Shown here one piece after another: positions 18,086 through 29,046 of a stretch of DNA of 64,000 nucleotides. A program made the translations under genes and the position numbers. The stretch's first letter is position 1. Every line of letters begins with the position of its first letter. The notes beneath the pieces are model-generated. The model was not told where the DNA came from, made no database searches, and saw only the letters and a program-made list of their open reading frames with translations. The DNA comes from CAIQPV01 sp964480365 (GTDB taxonomy: Bacteria; Pseudomonadota; Gammaproteobacteria; Burkholderiales; Gallionellaceae), in NCBI GenBank assembly GCA_964480365.1, contig CAYZPM010000008.1, positions 1 through 64,000 of the forward strand. The letters are read 5' to 3'.

Positions 18086-19261
18086 ATGAATACACCAAAC
18101 AAAGAATTACCTGTAGAGCGATTCGTCGCCGAGAATGTTACGGAAGCTATATGGCTGCGCTTTAAGAGATTGTCTAGTGAGCAACTGTGCCGACAAGTCA
18201 TCGCCAGAAATAATCCTACATTGGCATCAGATATTATTGACGTAAAGGCATCTGGAATGTCCTCCGCTGTGCGTAGTGCTCTTGGCTATTGGGAAACACA
18301 GCAAGGCGGCCTAAATTCAAAAATTCTTTCCAGATATTACGCAATTCTACAAATCACAATTGCAGAACAGATAGCGTCGTCGGACCCAGCGGCAAACCTA
18401 TCAACCGCACAGAAACATACAGAAAACGGGCACGGGCTTTATACGTTAAACGCAGCGGGCAATTCCTTTCTTGAGAGTTGCCTTGTCGGTTGCCTGAAAT
18501 CGGGACATTTCCCTGCATATCAGCGCAGCCTTGGGCACGATATTTCTGCTTACACCACGGATAGACGTCCGCGAAAAATCGATGATGCTGATATGAATAA
18601 GGTCATATCTCTTGGTGATCTCATTCGTAGAGTTCCTGAATTTCAGGAGATAGTTAAAGAGTACATTGGTAAAGACCCATTGTCATTTCATATAGGTCAT
18701 GCCAGCAAGAATATGGTTATTCGTTCGCAGCAAATGAGGTCGCACGCAGAAAAAACAGGACAGGTGTTACTCAATCCGCCGCCGGAAGGACAAAATATTA
18801 CAACCTACGTTGAATTCTATCCGCATGATTCCTCTGTTTCAGCGGAGGAACTAAATGGCTACGGGTTTGAGGTTACAAACATAGCTCCAGAGGCGGCGAC
18901 CACTAAGTTCGACACTGACCATTTTGTGGGTGAAATTACTCATCCAAAAGATACGTATTGGTGGCAGTACGTAGAAAGTTATAAGTCAGGCTACAGCGGA
19001 ACGAGTGTCATAGTTCCATTCTGGGGAATGAAAGATGCTTTTGTTCTTCATCTCACTATCCTTTACGCCTTTAGCATAGTTGTTCGATATCTGCCCGAAA
19101 CATGGCACGAAGTCGAACACGGGAAACTGAACCACATTAGTGCTCTGTTGGAGCACTATTTGGTAATCTTAGACAACGTGCTTCCGAAGCTAGTCGTTGA
19201 GCGCCTCACACGTACGAGATTGATGGTTACTCAACCTGGGGGGCTAAATGCACCTGTTTAG
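18086..19261 (+). CDS. Uncharacterised protein, possibly YaaC-like
   Basis: 391 residues, soluble, not firmly recognised. The middle (SAVRSALGYWE...SRYYAILQI...HTENGHGL) is faintly like the YaaC family, in which helical repeats surround a His-Gly stretch. The C-terminal ~150 residues are rich in aromatics and include WWQYVESYKSGYSG. ATG at 18086 is taken as start; an ATG at 18029 would add 19 residues, and neither has a good ribosome-binding site. Low G+C compared with the genes to its left suggests acquisition. Neighbour of a toxin-antitoxin pair, so possibly accessory. Confidence 0.65.
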   Translation: MNTPNKELPVERFVAENVTEAIWLRFKRLSSEQLCRQVIARNNPTLASDIIDVKASGMSSAVRSALGYWETQQGGLNSKILSRYYAILQITIAEQIASSDPAANLSTAQKHTENGHGLYTLNAAGNSFLESCLVGCLKSGHFPAYQRSLGHDISAYTTDRRPRKIDDADMNKVISLGDLIRRVPEFQEIVKEYIGKDPLSFHIGHASKNMVIRSQQMRSHAEKTGQVLLNPPPEGQNITTYVEFYPHDSSVSAEELNGYGFEVTNIAPEAATTKFDTDHFVGEITHPKDTYWWQYVESYKSGYSGTSVIVPFWGMKDAFVLHLTILYAFSIVVRYLPETWHEVEHGKLNHISALLEHYLVILDNVLPKLVVERLTRTRLMVTQPGGLNAPV

Positions 19262-19303
19262 TTCAAGTATTGAAGTGGAATCGTCTAACCCGGCGCTCAA
19301 GCC

Positions 19304-19402
19304 GTGTAGGGTGGGCACGCTTTTGTGCCCACGCGGATTGCGAATACAAGAGCGAACGTAGGGTGCATTTCATGCATCATGGTGCGCATAGCGCACCCTA
19401 CC
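19304..19402. repeat. Two REP-like palindromes
   Basis: Two hairpin units: one built on GTAGGGTGGGCAC...GTGCCCAC, the other on CGTAGGGTGC...GCGCACCCTAC. They fill the gap between the unknown protein gene and the toxin gene. No gene is seen in 19262-19497. Confidence 0.75.
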
Positions 19403-19497
19403 GCAGCGCACAAGAACATGTGAATGTGAACCCGCAAAGGATACGATAACAAAGGAACCTCATCATTTGCCCACGTCATCAACATCTTTGTGGTTCG

Positions 19498-19917
19498 TCA
19501 AGCCGAAGTCTCCTTGACACGCGGCGCGATCAACCTCACCTTCGGGAAGTAACTGCGGTAACGACTAACATCGCGGGTGAGCAAGATCAGACCATCAACC
19601 TGCGCATGCGCCCCAATGTAAAAGTCCGGTAACGGCGAGGTTTTTGCACCGCCCTTGCGACGATATTTCACAAATGACTGTCCCGCCAGATGCGCTGCTT
19701 CCCAAGGGAGGTCGACACGCTGAATTTTCAGCCGGGATAAGATGCCATCAAGTTCAGTTAGATTTTTATAGGCCACCGACACTTCGGCATAGACCAATTG
19801 GTTAACCACCACTGGCCCCTTCAGCAAGGCATCTGCCAAGGCCGACTGCGACCAAGATAGCCACTCAGGATCGGCGGTAAAAATGTCCAGCAAGACGTTG
19901 CTATCGACGAGGATCAA
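19498..19917 (-). CDS. PIN-domain toxin, VapC family
   Basis: 139-residue PIN-domain ribonuclease. The metal-binding acids are in place: D5 (ILVDSNVLLD), the middle glutamate (YAEVSVA) and the later aspartates (PDFYIGAHA, LLTRDVSRY). It starts three bases after the antitoxin stop, so the pair is coupled. VapC toxins cut tRNA or rRNA; the target is not visible. Confidence 0.9.
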   Translation of the reverse strand: MILVDSNVLLDIFTADPEWLSWSQSALADALLKGPVVVNQLVYAEVSVAYKNLTELDGILSRLKIQRVDLPWEAAHLAGQSFVKYRRKGGAKTSPLPDFYIGAHAQVDGLILLTRDVSRYRSYFPKVRLIAPRVKETSA

Positions 19918-19920
19918 AAC

Positions 19921-20169
19921 TCAATCCTCGCCGCGCGTCATGCGCAATATGTCGTCAGTGCGCAAATTCTGATTAGCCGTCGCACTACCGGCGACTTCGT
20001 TCAGCGTTGCCAGAATTTTCTGCCGACGATGTGTTTCAGTGGTTTCCACTTTCTCAATCCATATCCGTCCATTATTAAATTGAAACTCTATTTCGCTGCC
20101 TGGTGCCAGTCCAGCCAATTCTCGAATGCCTTGAGGTATGGTTACCTGGCATTTGCTTGTCAGTCGCAT
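19921..20169 (-). CDS. AbrB-family antitoxin, VapB type
   Basis: 82 residues. The N-terminal ~45 form a swapped-hairpin AbrB/MazE DNA-binding fold (MRLTSKCQVTIPQGIRELAG), and the acidic C-terminal tail is expected to wrap the toxin. It precedes the PIN toxin on the same strand. Such pairs repress their own promoter, here in the region above 20170. Confidence 0.9.
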   Translation of the reverse strand: MRLTSKCQVTIPQGIRELAGLAPGSEIEFQFNNGRIWIEKVETTETHRRQKILATLNEVAGSATANQNLRTDDILRMTRGED

Positions 20170-20346
20170 TTGTCGCTCCTTAGGTTATTGCGGTATTACT
20201 CATGTGGTAAGAATTATAGACCGATTCCGCATTCCCTGTAACAGAGAAATTGAGCATCAGGCCAGCCAGCGTGGATGCGGTTTGTACCCCACCACATCCT
20301 GCGGCTCTCCGTATATACCAAGAAACTTCACAATCTACCAAACTTA

Positions 20347-20459
20347 TCATTACCCGCGTAGGCGGGAATCCAGCAACTAATAATCCCTTGCACAGCAAGG
20401 ACAAACCCGAAAGGCATGTTAAATAAAAGCACTGGATTCCCGCCTACGCGGGAATGACG
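20347..20459. repeat. Inverted-repeat element (GCGTAGGCGGGAATCCAG family)
   Basis: Two ~27-base arms in inverted orientation: left 20347-20373, right 20432-20459, around a 58-base middle. The arm core is CCCGC(G/C)(T/C)AGGCGGGAATCCAG. The same arms appear at 46327-46443 and, inside a gene, at 48861-48919. It lies between the antitoxin gene and the rpsU promoter in a 444-base region that otherwise holds only promoters. Confidence 0.85.
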
Positions 20460-20547
20460 ATAAGTGTAGATTATGGCCTTTATCGGTATAACCCCATTTT
20501 TTGCAGAACCCATAAATACCTATTTTGTCGGGGATTTTAAATTCAGG

Positions 20548-20577
20548 TTGTGGAATGCCACTGTATTTTGGTAGAAT
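20548..20577 (+). promoter_or_regulatory. Probable sigma-70 promoter of rpsU
   Basis: TTGTGG (20548-20553) and TAGAAT (20572-20577) are separated by 18 bases, 36 bases before the rpsU start. Match to the consensus is moderate. It would start the macromolecular synthesis operon. Confidence 0.5.
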
Positions 20578-20613
20578 CGCGCCCTTATTTTTTTGTTGAA
20601 GGGTAGTTTGTTC

Positions 20614-20826
20614 ATGACAACTGTACGTGTTAAGGAAAACGAGCCGTTTGAAGTGGCCATGCGCCGGTTCAAGCGTTCGGTGGAAAAGACCGGTTTGCTG
20701 ACCGAGTTGCGCGCCCGTGAGTTCTACGAGAAGCCTACCTCTGAGCGTAAACGCAAGCTGGCTGCTGCCGTGAAGCGCCACTATAAGCGTCTGCGCAGCC
20801 AAGTTCTGCCTCCCAAGCTGTATTGA
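20614..20826 (+). CDS. rpsU: 30S ribosomal protein S21
   Basis: 70 residues, highly basic. The protein is recognisable throughout (VKENEPFEVAMRRFKRSVEK and the LAAAVKRHYKRL helix). ATG at 20614 is chosen because GAAGGG lies upstream and the family starts here; an earlier in-frame ATG would add seven residues. First gene of the rpsU-yqeY-dnaG-rpoD group, where S21 helps start translation. Confidence 0.96.
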   Translation: MTTVRVKENEPFEVAMRRFKRSVEKTGLLTELRAREFYEKPTSERKRKLAAAVKRHYKRLRSQVLPPKLY

Positions 20827-20892
20827 TCTTCAGCGGTTTGCGCTGCGCATCAATGCGCAGCCTGTGTTTTTTTCCGTGAGTTTGAAGCCCCT

Positions 20893-21339
20893 ATGAGTTT
20901 GAAGCTGCAAATTACTGAAGACATGAAGACAGCCATGCGCGCCAAAGATACGGCGCGCCTTGGCGCTATTCGCCTGTTGCTCGCCGCCATGAAGCAGCGC
21001 GAGGTGGATGAGCGTATCGAGTTATCCGACGCCGATGTGATTACGATCATCGAAAAGATGGTCAAGCAGCGGCGTGATTCCATCAGCCAGTTTGAGGCAG
21101 CGAATCGGCAGGAATTGGCCGATGCCGAGAAGTTCGAAATCACCGTGTTGCAAACATATATGCCGCAACCGCTAAGTGATGATGAAGTGGCAGCAGCCGT
21201 GGCTGAGGCCATTGCCGCAAGTGGCGCCAAGTCACCGCAAGAAATGGGCAAGGTCATTGCCTTGCTCAAGCCCAAACTGGCCGGGCGTGCGGATATGGGC
21301 AAGGTTTCGGCGCTGGTAAAGGCGCGTTTGGCACAATAG
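20893..21339 (+). CDS. yqeY: GatB/YqeY-domain protein
   Basis: 148 residues of the YqeY family: a helical domain with a GatB-tail-like C-terminus (PQEMGKVIALLKPKLAGRAD). In Gram-negatives it commonly sits between rpsU and dnaG, as here. The biochemical role is unclear; relation to the GatB tail suggests tRNA binding. Confidence 0.92.
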   Translation: MSLKLQITEDMKTAMRAKDTARLGAIRLLLAAMKQREVDERIELSDADVITIIEKMVKQRRDSISQFEAANRQELADAEKFEITVLQTYMPQPLSDDEVAAAVAEAIAASGAKSPQEMGKVIALLKPKLAGRADMGKVSALVKARLAQ

Positions 21340-21412
21340 TTATTGTAGTTCGCATTAACCAAAAACATTCATCGGTGCATCGTCACCGACAAGATGCGGG
21401 AACGGAGCCAGG

Positions 21413-23134
21413 GTGATTCCAAAAAGCTTCATTCAGGATTTGCTCAACCGCCTCGACATCGTGGACGTGATCGAGCGTTACGTCCCGCTGAAAAAGGCAG
21501 GTGCCAACTATGTAGCCTGCTGTCCCTTCCACAACGAAAAATCTCCTTCTTTCACCGTTAGTCAGACCAAGCAATTCTATCATTGCTTCGGCTGCGGCGC
21601 GCATGGCACCGCAATTGGTTTTGCCATGGAACACGCTGGACTGAGCTTCGTCGATGCTGTAGAAGAACTGGCGCGCAGCATCGGCGTGACGGTGCCGCGT
21701 GAAGCTTCGACGCAAGTGCAGCACAAGGTTGCACCGGACATGTACGAGGTAATGCAAACCGCCACACGCTATTACCGCGATCAACTCAAACAATCGCCTC
21801 GCGCCATCGAATACCTCAAACGGCGCGGCCTATCCGGCGAGATTGCGGCAAAATTCGGCATCGGTTATGCGCCTGACGGTTGGCAGAATCTGGAAAGTAT
21901 TTTCCTGAATTATCAGGATGCCAATTTGCTGGAAACCGGTCTGGTGATCGAGAACGACGAGGGCAAGCGCTACGACCGCTTCCGCGACCGTATCATGTTC
22001 CCCATTATCAATGTGCGCGGCCAAATCATCGGTTTCGGCGGGCGTGTGTTGGACAAGGGCGAACCCAAATATCTCAACTCACCTGAAACGCCGCTGTTCG
22101 AAAAGGGGCGCGAGTTGTACGGATTGTTCCAGGCGCAAAAATCTATCCGCGCCGAAAAAATGGCGCTCGTGGTGGAAGGTTATATGGACGTGGTGGCGTT
22201 GGCGCAACTCGGGGTCGAATATGCGGTCGCCACGCTGGGGACAGCAACCACGCCGTTCCACATCCAAAAGCTGTTGCGCCTGACTGAACAGGTAGTATTC
22301 TGTTTCGATGGCGACAGCGCCGGTCTCCGCGCTGCCTGGCGGGCGCTGGAGAATGCGCTGCCGCATTTGCAGGATGGCAAACAGTTACGTTTTTTGTTCT
22401 TACCTACTGAGCATGATCCCGATAGTTATATTCGCGAGTATGGCAAAGAGGCATTCGAACACTTGCTGGGCGAGGAGGCGCTACCGCTGTCTAGCTATTT
22501 GTTGCGCGAACTGTCTGCGCAGGTTGACTTGAAGACGCAGGAGGGGCGTAGCGCCTTGCTGGAACATGCCAAGCCTTTGCTGACCGCCATTGCGGCACCC
22601 ACCATCGCGTTGCTGTTGCGCAAGGAGGTGGCGGCGTTGGGGGGAATCACCCAGCTCGAACTGGAAGATTTGTGGAAAATCAAATCGATTGGAATGTCTG
22701 CACGCCGTGCGCCGCAAAAAATATTGCGCATGGAGCCTTCTGAATTACGTGTTCTATTGCGTTGTTTGCTGTTCAAGCCGGAACTGGTGCACGAACTGCC
22801 AGTAGAATGGGGCGTAGAAGGGCCAGAAACAGTAACCGTGGCAGCACTGATTGAATTTTTGCGTGAGCAGGATTATGCCGTTACCACTGCCGCCATCATC
22901 CAGCAGTTTCAGGGTACTTCGCATGAGGCAGTGCTGAGAAATGCTGAAGAGTTCATCCTGAAATGGGATGATGAGCCAAACGTGGTAACAGAATTTCACG
23001 ATATGTTGGCCAAACAGCGCGCGGAGCAAAGCAAACAGGAAGCACAGGCTTTGCTTGCCAAGGCTGGTGGTTCTACACAAGGGCTGAATGCGCAAGAACG
23101 CGAACGCTACCGCCAATTGCAGTCGCGTAGCTAA
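21413..23134 (+). CDS. dnaG: DNA primase DnaG
   Basis: 573 residues. CHC2 zinc finger with C37, H40, C58 and C61; the RNA polymerase core; a TOPRIM domain with catalytic Glu (VVEGYMDVVALAQ) and the downstream FDGDSAG; and a C-terminal helicase-binding domain. Makes RNA primers on the lagging strand. GTG start at 21413, chosen because the family begins IPKSFI and GGAGCCAGG lies upstream. Confidence 0.97.
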   Translation: MIPKSFIQDLLNRLDIVDVIERYVPLKKAGANYVACCPFHNEKSPSFTVSQTKQFYHCFGCGAHGTAIGFAMEHAGLSFVDAVEELARSIGVTVPREASTQVQHKVAPDMYEVMQTATRYYRDQLKQSPRAIEYLKRRGLSGEIAAKFGIGYAPDGWQNLESIFLNYQDANLLETGLVIENDEGKRYDRFRDRIMFPIINVRGQIIGFGGRVLDKGEPKYLNSPETPLFEKGRELYGLFQAQKSIRAEKMALVVEGYMDVVALAQLGVEYAVATLGTATTPFHIQKLLRLTEQVVFCFDGDSAGLRAAWRALENALPHLQDGKQLRFLFLPTEHDPDSYIREYGKEAFEHLLGEEALPLSSYLLRELSAQVDLKTQEGRSALLEHAKPLLTAIAAPTIALLLRKEVAALGGITQLELEDLWKIKSIGMSARRAPQKILRMEPSELRVLLRCLLFKPELVHELPVEWGVEGPETVTVAALIEFLREQDYAVTTAAIIQQFQGTSHEAVLRNAEEFILKWDDEPNVVTEFHDMLAKQRAEQSKQEAQALLAKAGGSTQGLNAQERERYRQLQSRS

Positions 23135-23137
23135 GCT

Positions 23138-23167
23138 AAGACAACGTTTTGAAAAATAGGGTATAAT
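23138..23167 (+). promoter_or_regulatory. Probable promoter of rpoD
   Basis: A perfect TATAAT at 23162-23167 with AAGACA at 23138-23143 and an 18-base spacer, in the gap between dnaG and rpoD. It would allow rpoD transcription apart from the operon, as known in other Proteobacteria. Confidence 0.55.
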
Positions 23168-23234
23168 CCGCGCCCATTTCAGCGGCCTTTTATCCTCCGC
23201 ACTAACTTTAACTTAATCTGGGAATCCACCGATT

Positions 23235-25187
<1,953 letters not shown>

Positions 25188-25202
25188 GGCAACCACTCTT
25201 AC

Positions 25203-25279
25203 GGGTCGTTAGCTCAGTTGGTTAGAGCAGAGGACTCATAATCCTTTGGTCCGCGGTTCAAGTCCGCGACGACCCACCA
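25203..25279 (+). tRNA. tRNA-Ile2 (anticodon CAU, lysidine type)
   Basis: 77 bases with encoded CCA. Acceptor GGGTCGT pairs with ACGACCC (25269-25275), and the anticodon CAT is at 25237-25239. The T arm and variable loop (TTGGTC then GGTTCAAGTCC) match tRNA-Ile2 rather than either tRNA-Met, so the C34 is expected to be converted to lysidine by TilS to read AUA. A decayed copy of its 3' half is at 34117-34161. Confidence 0.92.
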
Positions 25280-25289
25280 ATAATACAAT

Positions 25290-25319
25290 GGCCTACAGCG
25301 ATGTAGGCCTTTTGTTTTT
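25290..25319 (+). terminator. Rho-independent terminator after tRNA-Ile2
   Basis: Perfect 7-bp stem GGCCTAC/GTAGGCC with a six-base loop, followed by TTTTGTTTTT. Confidence 0.9.
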
Positions 25320-25395
25320 CCACAATTATCTTCGTTTTTCTACAATTTCTTATTTTATAGTTGTCGCGATAAAAATAGTTGTGTGCAAAATAAAA

Positions 25396-25413
25396 ACGCC
25401 ACGAAAGTGGCGT
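25396..25413. terminator. Hairpin, possible terminator
   Basis: Perfect 7-bp stem ACGCCAC/GTGGCGT closed by a GAAA tetraloop, A-rich before and T-rich after, so it could stop transcription in either direction. It lies just outside the integrative element. Confidence 0.65.
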
Positions 25414-25427
25414 ATTTATTGGCGCTT

Positions 25428-25447
25428 TGGCGGAGAGAGAGGGATTC
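25428..25447. repeat. Distal attachment site copy (att)
   Basis: 20 bases identical to the tRNA-Ser 3' end at 33617-33636. The match ends at 25447/33636, which sets the element boundary. Confidence 0.88.
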
Positions 25448-25670
25448 TAGCATTCGCCGCCTAATCATATTGATTTCATTACATTTCTTTGTTTGGCACA
25501 GAGAGTTTTTGTAGCAACTCTCTGTGGTGATTCTAAAGCCCGTTGATGGTGCGGTCAACGGTTATTTACCGCCCTTCGGTTTCATAGTGTGATCTGCCTG
25601 AGTCCACACTTGGTTTGAATGTGCGTTAGGGAGTCGAACCCTCGGTGCGCGTGACACAATGACGCACCCT

Positions 25671-25940
25671 TTAGTGAAGCGCGTCAATGCGGATGGACTC
25701 AATTTCTTTTTCCGCAAGCCATTGCAAGACCGCTTTTAGTCTCCAGCAAGACGCACCGCCTAGAGATAGTTTGATAGGCGGGGGGAATTCGCCAAGCTTG
25801 ATTTTCCTGTAAATCGTCTGGCGAGATAACGGAATAATCGTTAGAAGTTCGGGCATCCTGATCGCCCTGTCTGGATGTTGAGCCACACTGTGCTGATTAA
25901 GCTGGAGCTGGTTTGTAAGTTGGGTTAGAAGGTCATTCAT
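25671..25940 (-). CDS. AlpA-like helix-turn-helix regulator
   Basis: 89 residues. The C-terminal half is an AlpA/phage excisionase-type winged helix: RMPELLTIIPLSRQTIYRKI followed by FPPPIKL and the WRLKAVLQWL helix. In P4-like elements AlpA activates the integrase or acts in excision. ATG at 25940 is chosen because AAGGA lies eight bases upstream. It lies at the end opposite the integrase. Confidence 0.85.
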   Translation of the reverse strand: MNDLLTQLTNQLQLNQHSVAQHPDRAIRMPELLTIIPLSRQTIYRKIKLGEFPPPIKLSLGGASCWRLKAVLQWLAEKEIESIRIDALH

Positions 25941-26129
25941 TTTCGTATTCCTTGTGACTTGCACTTGATATGCATGTCCGTGTAAGCCCTTTGTGGCTAT
26001 TACGGAATGAAATTGGATGGTACTCTGGGAGCAGCTTTAGTGCCATATAAGTCATGAAGAAAAACAAACTCCGATTAAACACTCCACTACGTCCGACTTC
26101 AATGCTAAAGGTGTGGGCTTAACCGAAAA

Positions 26130-26155
26130 AATGCCGCCCGATGTTGAGCGGCATT
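26130..26155. terminator. Hairpin between lipoprotein and AlpA genes
   Basis: Perfect 8-bp stem AATGCCGC/GCGGCATT with a ten-base loop, followed by TT. No gene is seen in 25941-26253. Confidence 0.55.
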
Positions 26156-26253
26156 TCTGAGAGGTTGCTAAATGAAGCCGCGCTATAATATCAAAGCAGT
26201 TAATGCTGGCATCAGACTAATCAAACGGTGCCGCCTCGATCTACTACACATTG

Positions 26254-26961
26254 TTATTTCTGCAAAATTTGAAGAACGTCCTGCTCAAGTTTACCAGTGG
26301 AGAAACAGGTTGATTTGACGCCTTCGCCGAAATTATGTTCTATTGGCTTATTGGTGTTAAATGAAATGACTGACGGCTTGGGCGGAGGCAATGGGCCAAG
26401 AGACAAGACATTCCCGCTCATTGCGGCCTGAGCATATGCATCTCCACTAACATCGATAGTAAGTATGAAACGAGAATTTACAGCAACAGTAGTCTTGCTC
26501 TTGTCATTCTCCAGAGGAGCTAAATAAACATTTGCACGCCCTTCCAGTGACGTATTGCGTTTTATAACCGCATAGTTTGAAAATGAGAGTCGGTTTTGAT
26601 TGATGGGGAGTGCGATCTTGAATACTGTAGAGTCTGCAATATCATAGTTAAAGTTCTCCGTCTTATCCCCCTGCGTAAATGTGCGATGTGTTTCTCCACA
26701 GTCGATATAATCAGTTGGTGTTTGGGAGCTAAATGACAGGTTAATGATTCTAGATTCCTTATCAATGTTGTTAATCACATAAAAGCTTTTTGACAGCTCT
26801 TTTACTAACTTATCCCATACTTGCGTGTACGGCTCGTTTAATTGAACCTCGTTTGAAATTTGCTTCGGCTCTCTTTGGGTTATATTCACGGCGTTTGTAC
26901 CTTGCGTCGCACAACCTGCAAGTCCAATAATTATTGTTAATAATGATATTTTGATCTTCAT
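26254..26961 (-). CDS. Lipoprotein of unknown function carried by the element
   Basis: 235 residues. The signal peptide ends in the lipobox GLAGC (Cys ~17), so it is exported and lipid-anchored. The mature part has two further cysteines (DCGETHR and STCFSTG) that could pair, and an NEPYTQVWDKLVKELSKSF stretch like small membrane-stress lipoproteins. Not recognised. The start at 26961 has GGGGGA upstream; an upstream frame extension is open but unsupported. A lipoprotein cargo could act in surface exclusion, which is only a guess. Confidence 0.75.
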   Translation of the reverse strand: MKIKISLLTIIIGLAGCATQGTNAVNITQREPKQISNEVQLNEPYTQVWDKLVKELSKSFYVINNIDKESRIINLSFSSQTPTDYIDCGETHRTFTQGDKTENFNYDIADSTVFKIALPINQNRLSFSNYAVIKRNTSLEGRANVYLAPLENDKSKTTVAVNSRFILTIDVSGDAYAQAAMSGNVLSLGPLPPPKPSVISFNTNKPIEHNFGEGVKSTCFSTGKLEQDVLQILQK

Positions 26962-27404
26962 GGTTTTCCCCCGTAACTTTCCCTGAATGCGCCCGACATG
27001 GGCGCTCAGAGTTAAGCACCGCATTGTTACAGGCAGACTACTGGCAAGCGCCAATACAAAGAAAAATATCCGTCACGTGCGTGCGCTTTTTGTCGTCGCT
27101 CACAGAGGCCGCTGGCGGCGTTGTGTTGTTTGCACCGCCCTGGTCTGTTCCGTAGCTGGTTACGCGCTGTAGCCCTCTTAAAGCGCGTTTGGTGGGGTTC
27201 TGTACGCTAGCTGTCTTGGTCTTGAGCGTGGTTAATTCCGCTGTATAAGCTTCGTGCCCGACTGTCCCGCCATTTTCACAAAGACTGCCATAAGCGTTTT
27301 GTTCGCTGTATAAGTTTGTTCAAATTTTGTTGCCCGTTAGTAAACGCATGGTAGTCACGGTTGAAAATATCCAATTAGACTTCGATCTTTATTTCCCGGC
27401 TGGT
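26962..27404. other. Non-coding stretch within the element
   Basis: 443 bases between the lipoprotein and replication genes with no supported gene. It contains the short direct repeat GCTGTATAAG at ~27240 and ~27305 and several GC-rich imperfect hairpins around 27040-27190. It is a possible site for an origin or regulatory RNA, but nothing here proves it. Confidence 0.35.
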
Positions 27405-28748
27405 TCAGATTGTCGGCGGCGTTTTTTTCATTGCGTCTCTGTAGGCTTCTTCAATACCTTTTTCTCTTGCTTCGTAGTGATGGTCTATCGCTTCAAGTTG
27501 TGCCTTACGCTCTGGTGATAGATGCAAATCAGCGAAGCTGATTTCATCAAGATCGTTTTCAAAGTGTGAATCTGTTTCGGTTGTCAGATGATGAAGGTCA
27601 GCGGAGCTGACTTCATCCTGATAGGCCGATTGTTGATCTGGGCTGTTGTCTGGGTTGATGTTGTACTCGCTGCGCTCATGCTGATCTGTTTCATTGTGTG
27701 ATATTGGGTTAATTAACAAACTCTCTATATTAATTAATAGAGATTCATTCGTTTCCAAGTCGATACAGTTACCCAACAGTGACTTATCCAAAGCATGACG
27801 CCCCGGATTCGCCCGTTTTCCGGCATCAGTTGGGGCGAATCCGGGGTGCTGGTTTTGGGTTTCTTTTTCCCATCGCTTCGAGAGGTCTCGAAGTTTGTAT
27901 CTGGCTATGTCGATCAGTTCTTTATCCGTTTTTGAGTCTGGGTGAGTTGATCGTTTATGAGAGCGCCTTCCCTTCACCGTCGCCTTGATGACCTTTCCAA
28001 AGTCTGATGTTTGATTTAGATAAATGTGTTGGCGGAGCTTGGCAAGGTCAACCGTGCAATTACCCTGGTCTATGACTGGCGCAAAATATTTTCGGAATGT
28101 GAAAAACTCACTTGCCAAGCTGGCGAAATTAAAGTGTTTCCACTGCTCATTTGTCAGGTGCGGTAGATTGCCGCTAAGTAGAGTGCCTTCGAGTCGTGCG
28201 CGATGCTGATCTGTTTCAAGTAAGATTCCTTTGTCATGATCTTTCAAGTAAATATGCTGAAATTTTGTTGCATCTTTTCTGCCAGTGCAAAAATTGTAAC
28301 CCTTCTCAAAACGTTGCACCTGTCTGGCAAAATCAAAATAATCAATGCTAATGTAATCATCCTTGCCGATGTACATGTTGCGTATGTTGTCGTGGAAAGT
28401 GGTGTGATGTGCATACCACGCGCACAACTCTGCAAGGTCATGTCGTGTGCCGGATATTGCGTAAGCATCAAGCGCAGTTTCTATGCCGACAACCTTAAAG
28501 GGCTTGGCAAATTCAAACTCTTTCGCGATGATATTCGCCGCGCCTGTTACGTCCTGCCAGCGTTCAGGGTCGTGGATTTTAACGTTGAAAGTTGTTGCGC
28601 TGTTGCCCCGTGATGTTGGGTCGATAGCCTCAAAATAGGGAAGTCCGGTATGGCGCTGGAGAGCGTCATAACTTGTTGGTTGCGCCGTTTGGATTTGTAT
28701 TTCAATGTAATCCACAACCGCTGTAAAGCTAAATTTACTATAATCCAT
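27405..28748 (-). CDS. Probable replication initiation protein (phage/plasmid Rep type)
   Basis: 447 residues. The N-terminal ~330 resemble replication initiators of filamentous phages and related elements: an opening VVDYIEIQIQ strand, an RFEKGYNF stretch and a late RARLEGTLLSG strand as in gene II/X-type proteins. The last ~110 residues are low in complexity, acidic and probably disordered. If right, the element may replicate as a circle by nicking. No classic HUH motif is visible, so the assignment rests on overall pattern only. Confidence 0.5.
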   Translation of the reverse strand: MDYSKFSFTAVVDYIEIQIQTAQPTSYDALQRHTGLPYFEAIDPTSRGNSATTFNVKIHDPERWQDVTGAANIIAKEFEFAKPFKVVGIETALDAYAISGTRHDLAELCAWYAHHTTFHDNIRNMYIGKDDYISIDYFDFARQVQRFEKGYNFCTGRKDATKFQHIYLKDHDKGILLETDQHRARLEGTLLSGNLPHLTNEQWKHFNFASLASEFFTFRKYFAPVIDQGNCTVDLAKLRQHIYLNQTSDFGKVIKATVKGRRSHKRSTHPDSKTDKELIDIARYKLRDLSKRWEKETQNQHPGFAPTDAGKRANPGRHALDKSLLGNCIDLETNESLLINIESLLINPISHNETDQHERSEYNINPDNSPDQQSAYQDEVSSADLHHLTTETDSHFENDLDEISFADLHLSPERKAQLEAIDHHYEAREKGIEEAYRDAMKKTPPTI

Positions 28749-28813
28749 TTTGAGCCGCTTGCAGGCGGTTTGTTAGTTGTTTTTTGGTCAGTTGGTCACG
28801 ATTGACTTACTTC

Positions 28814-28858
28814 AAAAAGCGCAGTCCGAAACCGTTATGGCTTGGGACTGCGCTTTTT
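28814..28858. terminator. Strong hairpin terminator, both directions
   Basis: A 14-bp inverted repeat, AAAAAGCGCAGTCC/GGACTGCGCTTTTT, with a 17-base loop. The A and T tracts make it a terminator on either strand. It lies just behind the 58-residue gene and before the Rep gene. Confidence 0.85.
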
Positions 28859-29033
28859 AGTTTCCTGTCTTGACTAGCCTAAGCTCCGGCCTAGCTGATT
28901 GAAAACATCCGGCGGCATATGCCTCATCCCAACTGCTGTATATTTCCGCCGAACCATCGTCAAACTCGGTCACGAACCATTGCTTGTTGCCGTCAAACTG
29001 GTTCAAATAAACTCCCTTTTTTGGTACGTCCAT
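28857..29033 (-). CDS. Small protein of unknown function (58 aa)
   Basis: Starts ATG at 29033 behind AAAAGGAAGCAAC, an excellent ribosome-binding site, and ends at the terminator hairpin. The 58 residues are soluble and aromatic (NKQWFVTEFDDG, SSWDEAYAAG), with no recognised motif. Element-borne; part of the leftward group that begins at 29960. Confidence 0.65.
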   Translation of the reverse strand: MDVPKKGVYLNQFDGNKQWFVTEFDDGSAEIYSSWDEAYAAGCFQSARPELRLVKTGN

Positions 29034-29046
29034 GTTGCTTCCTTTT

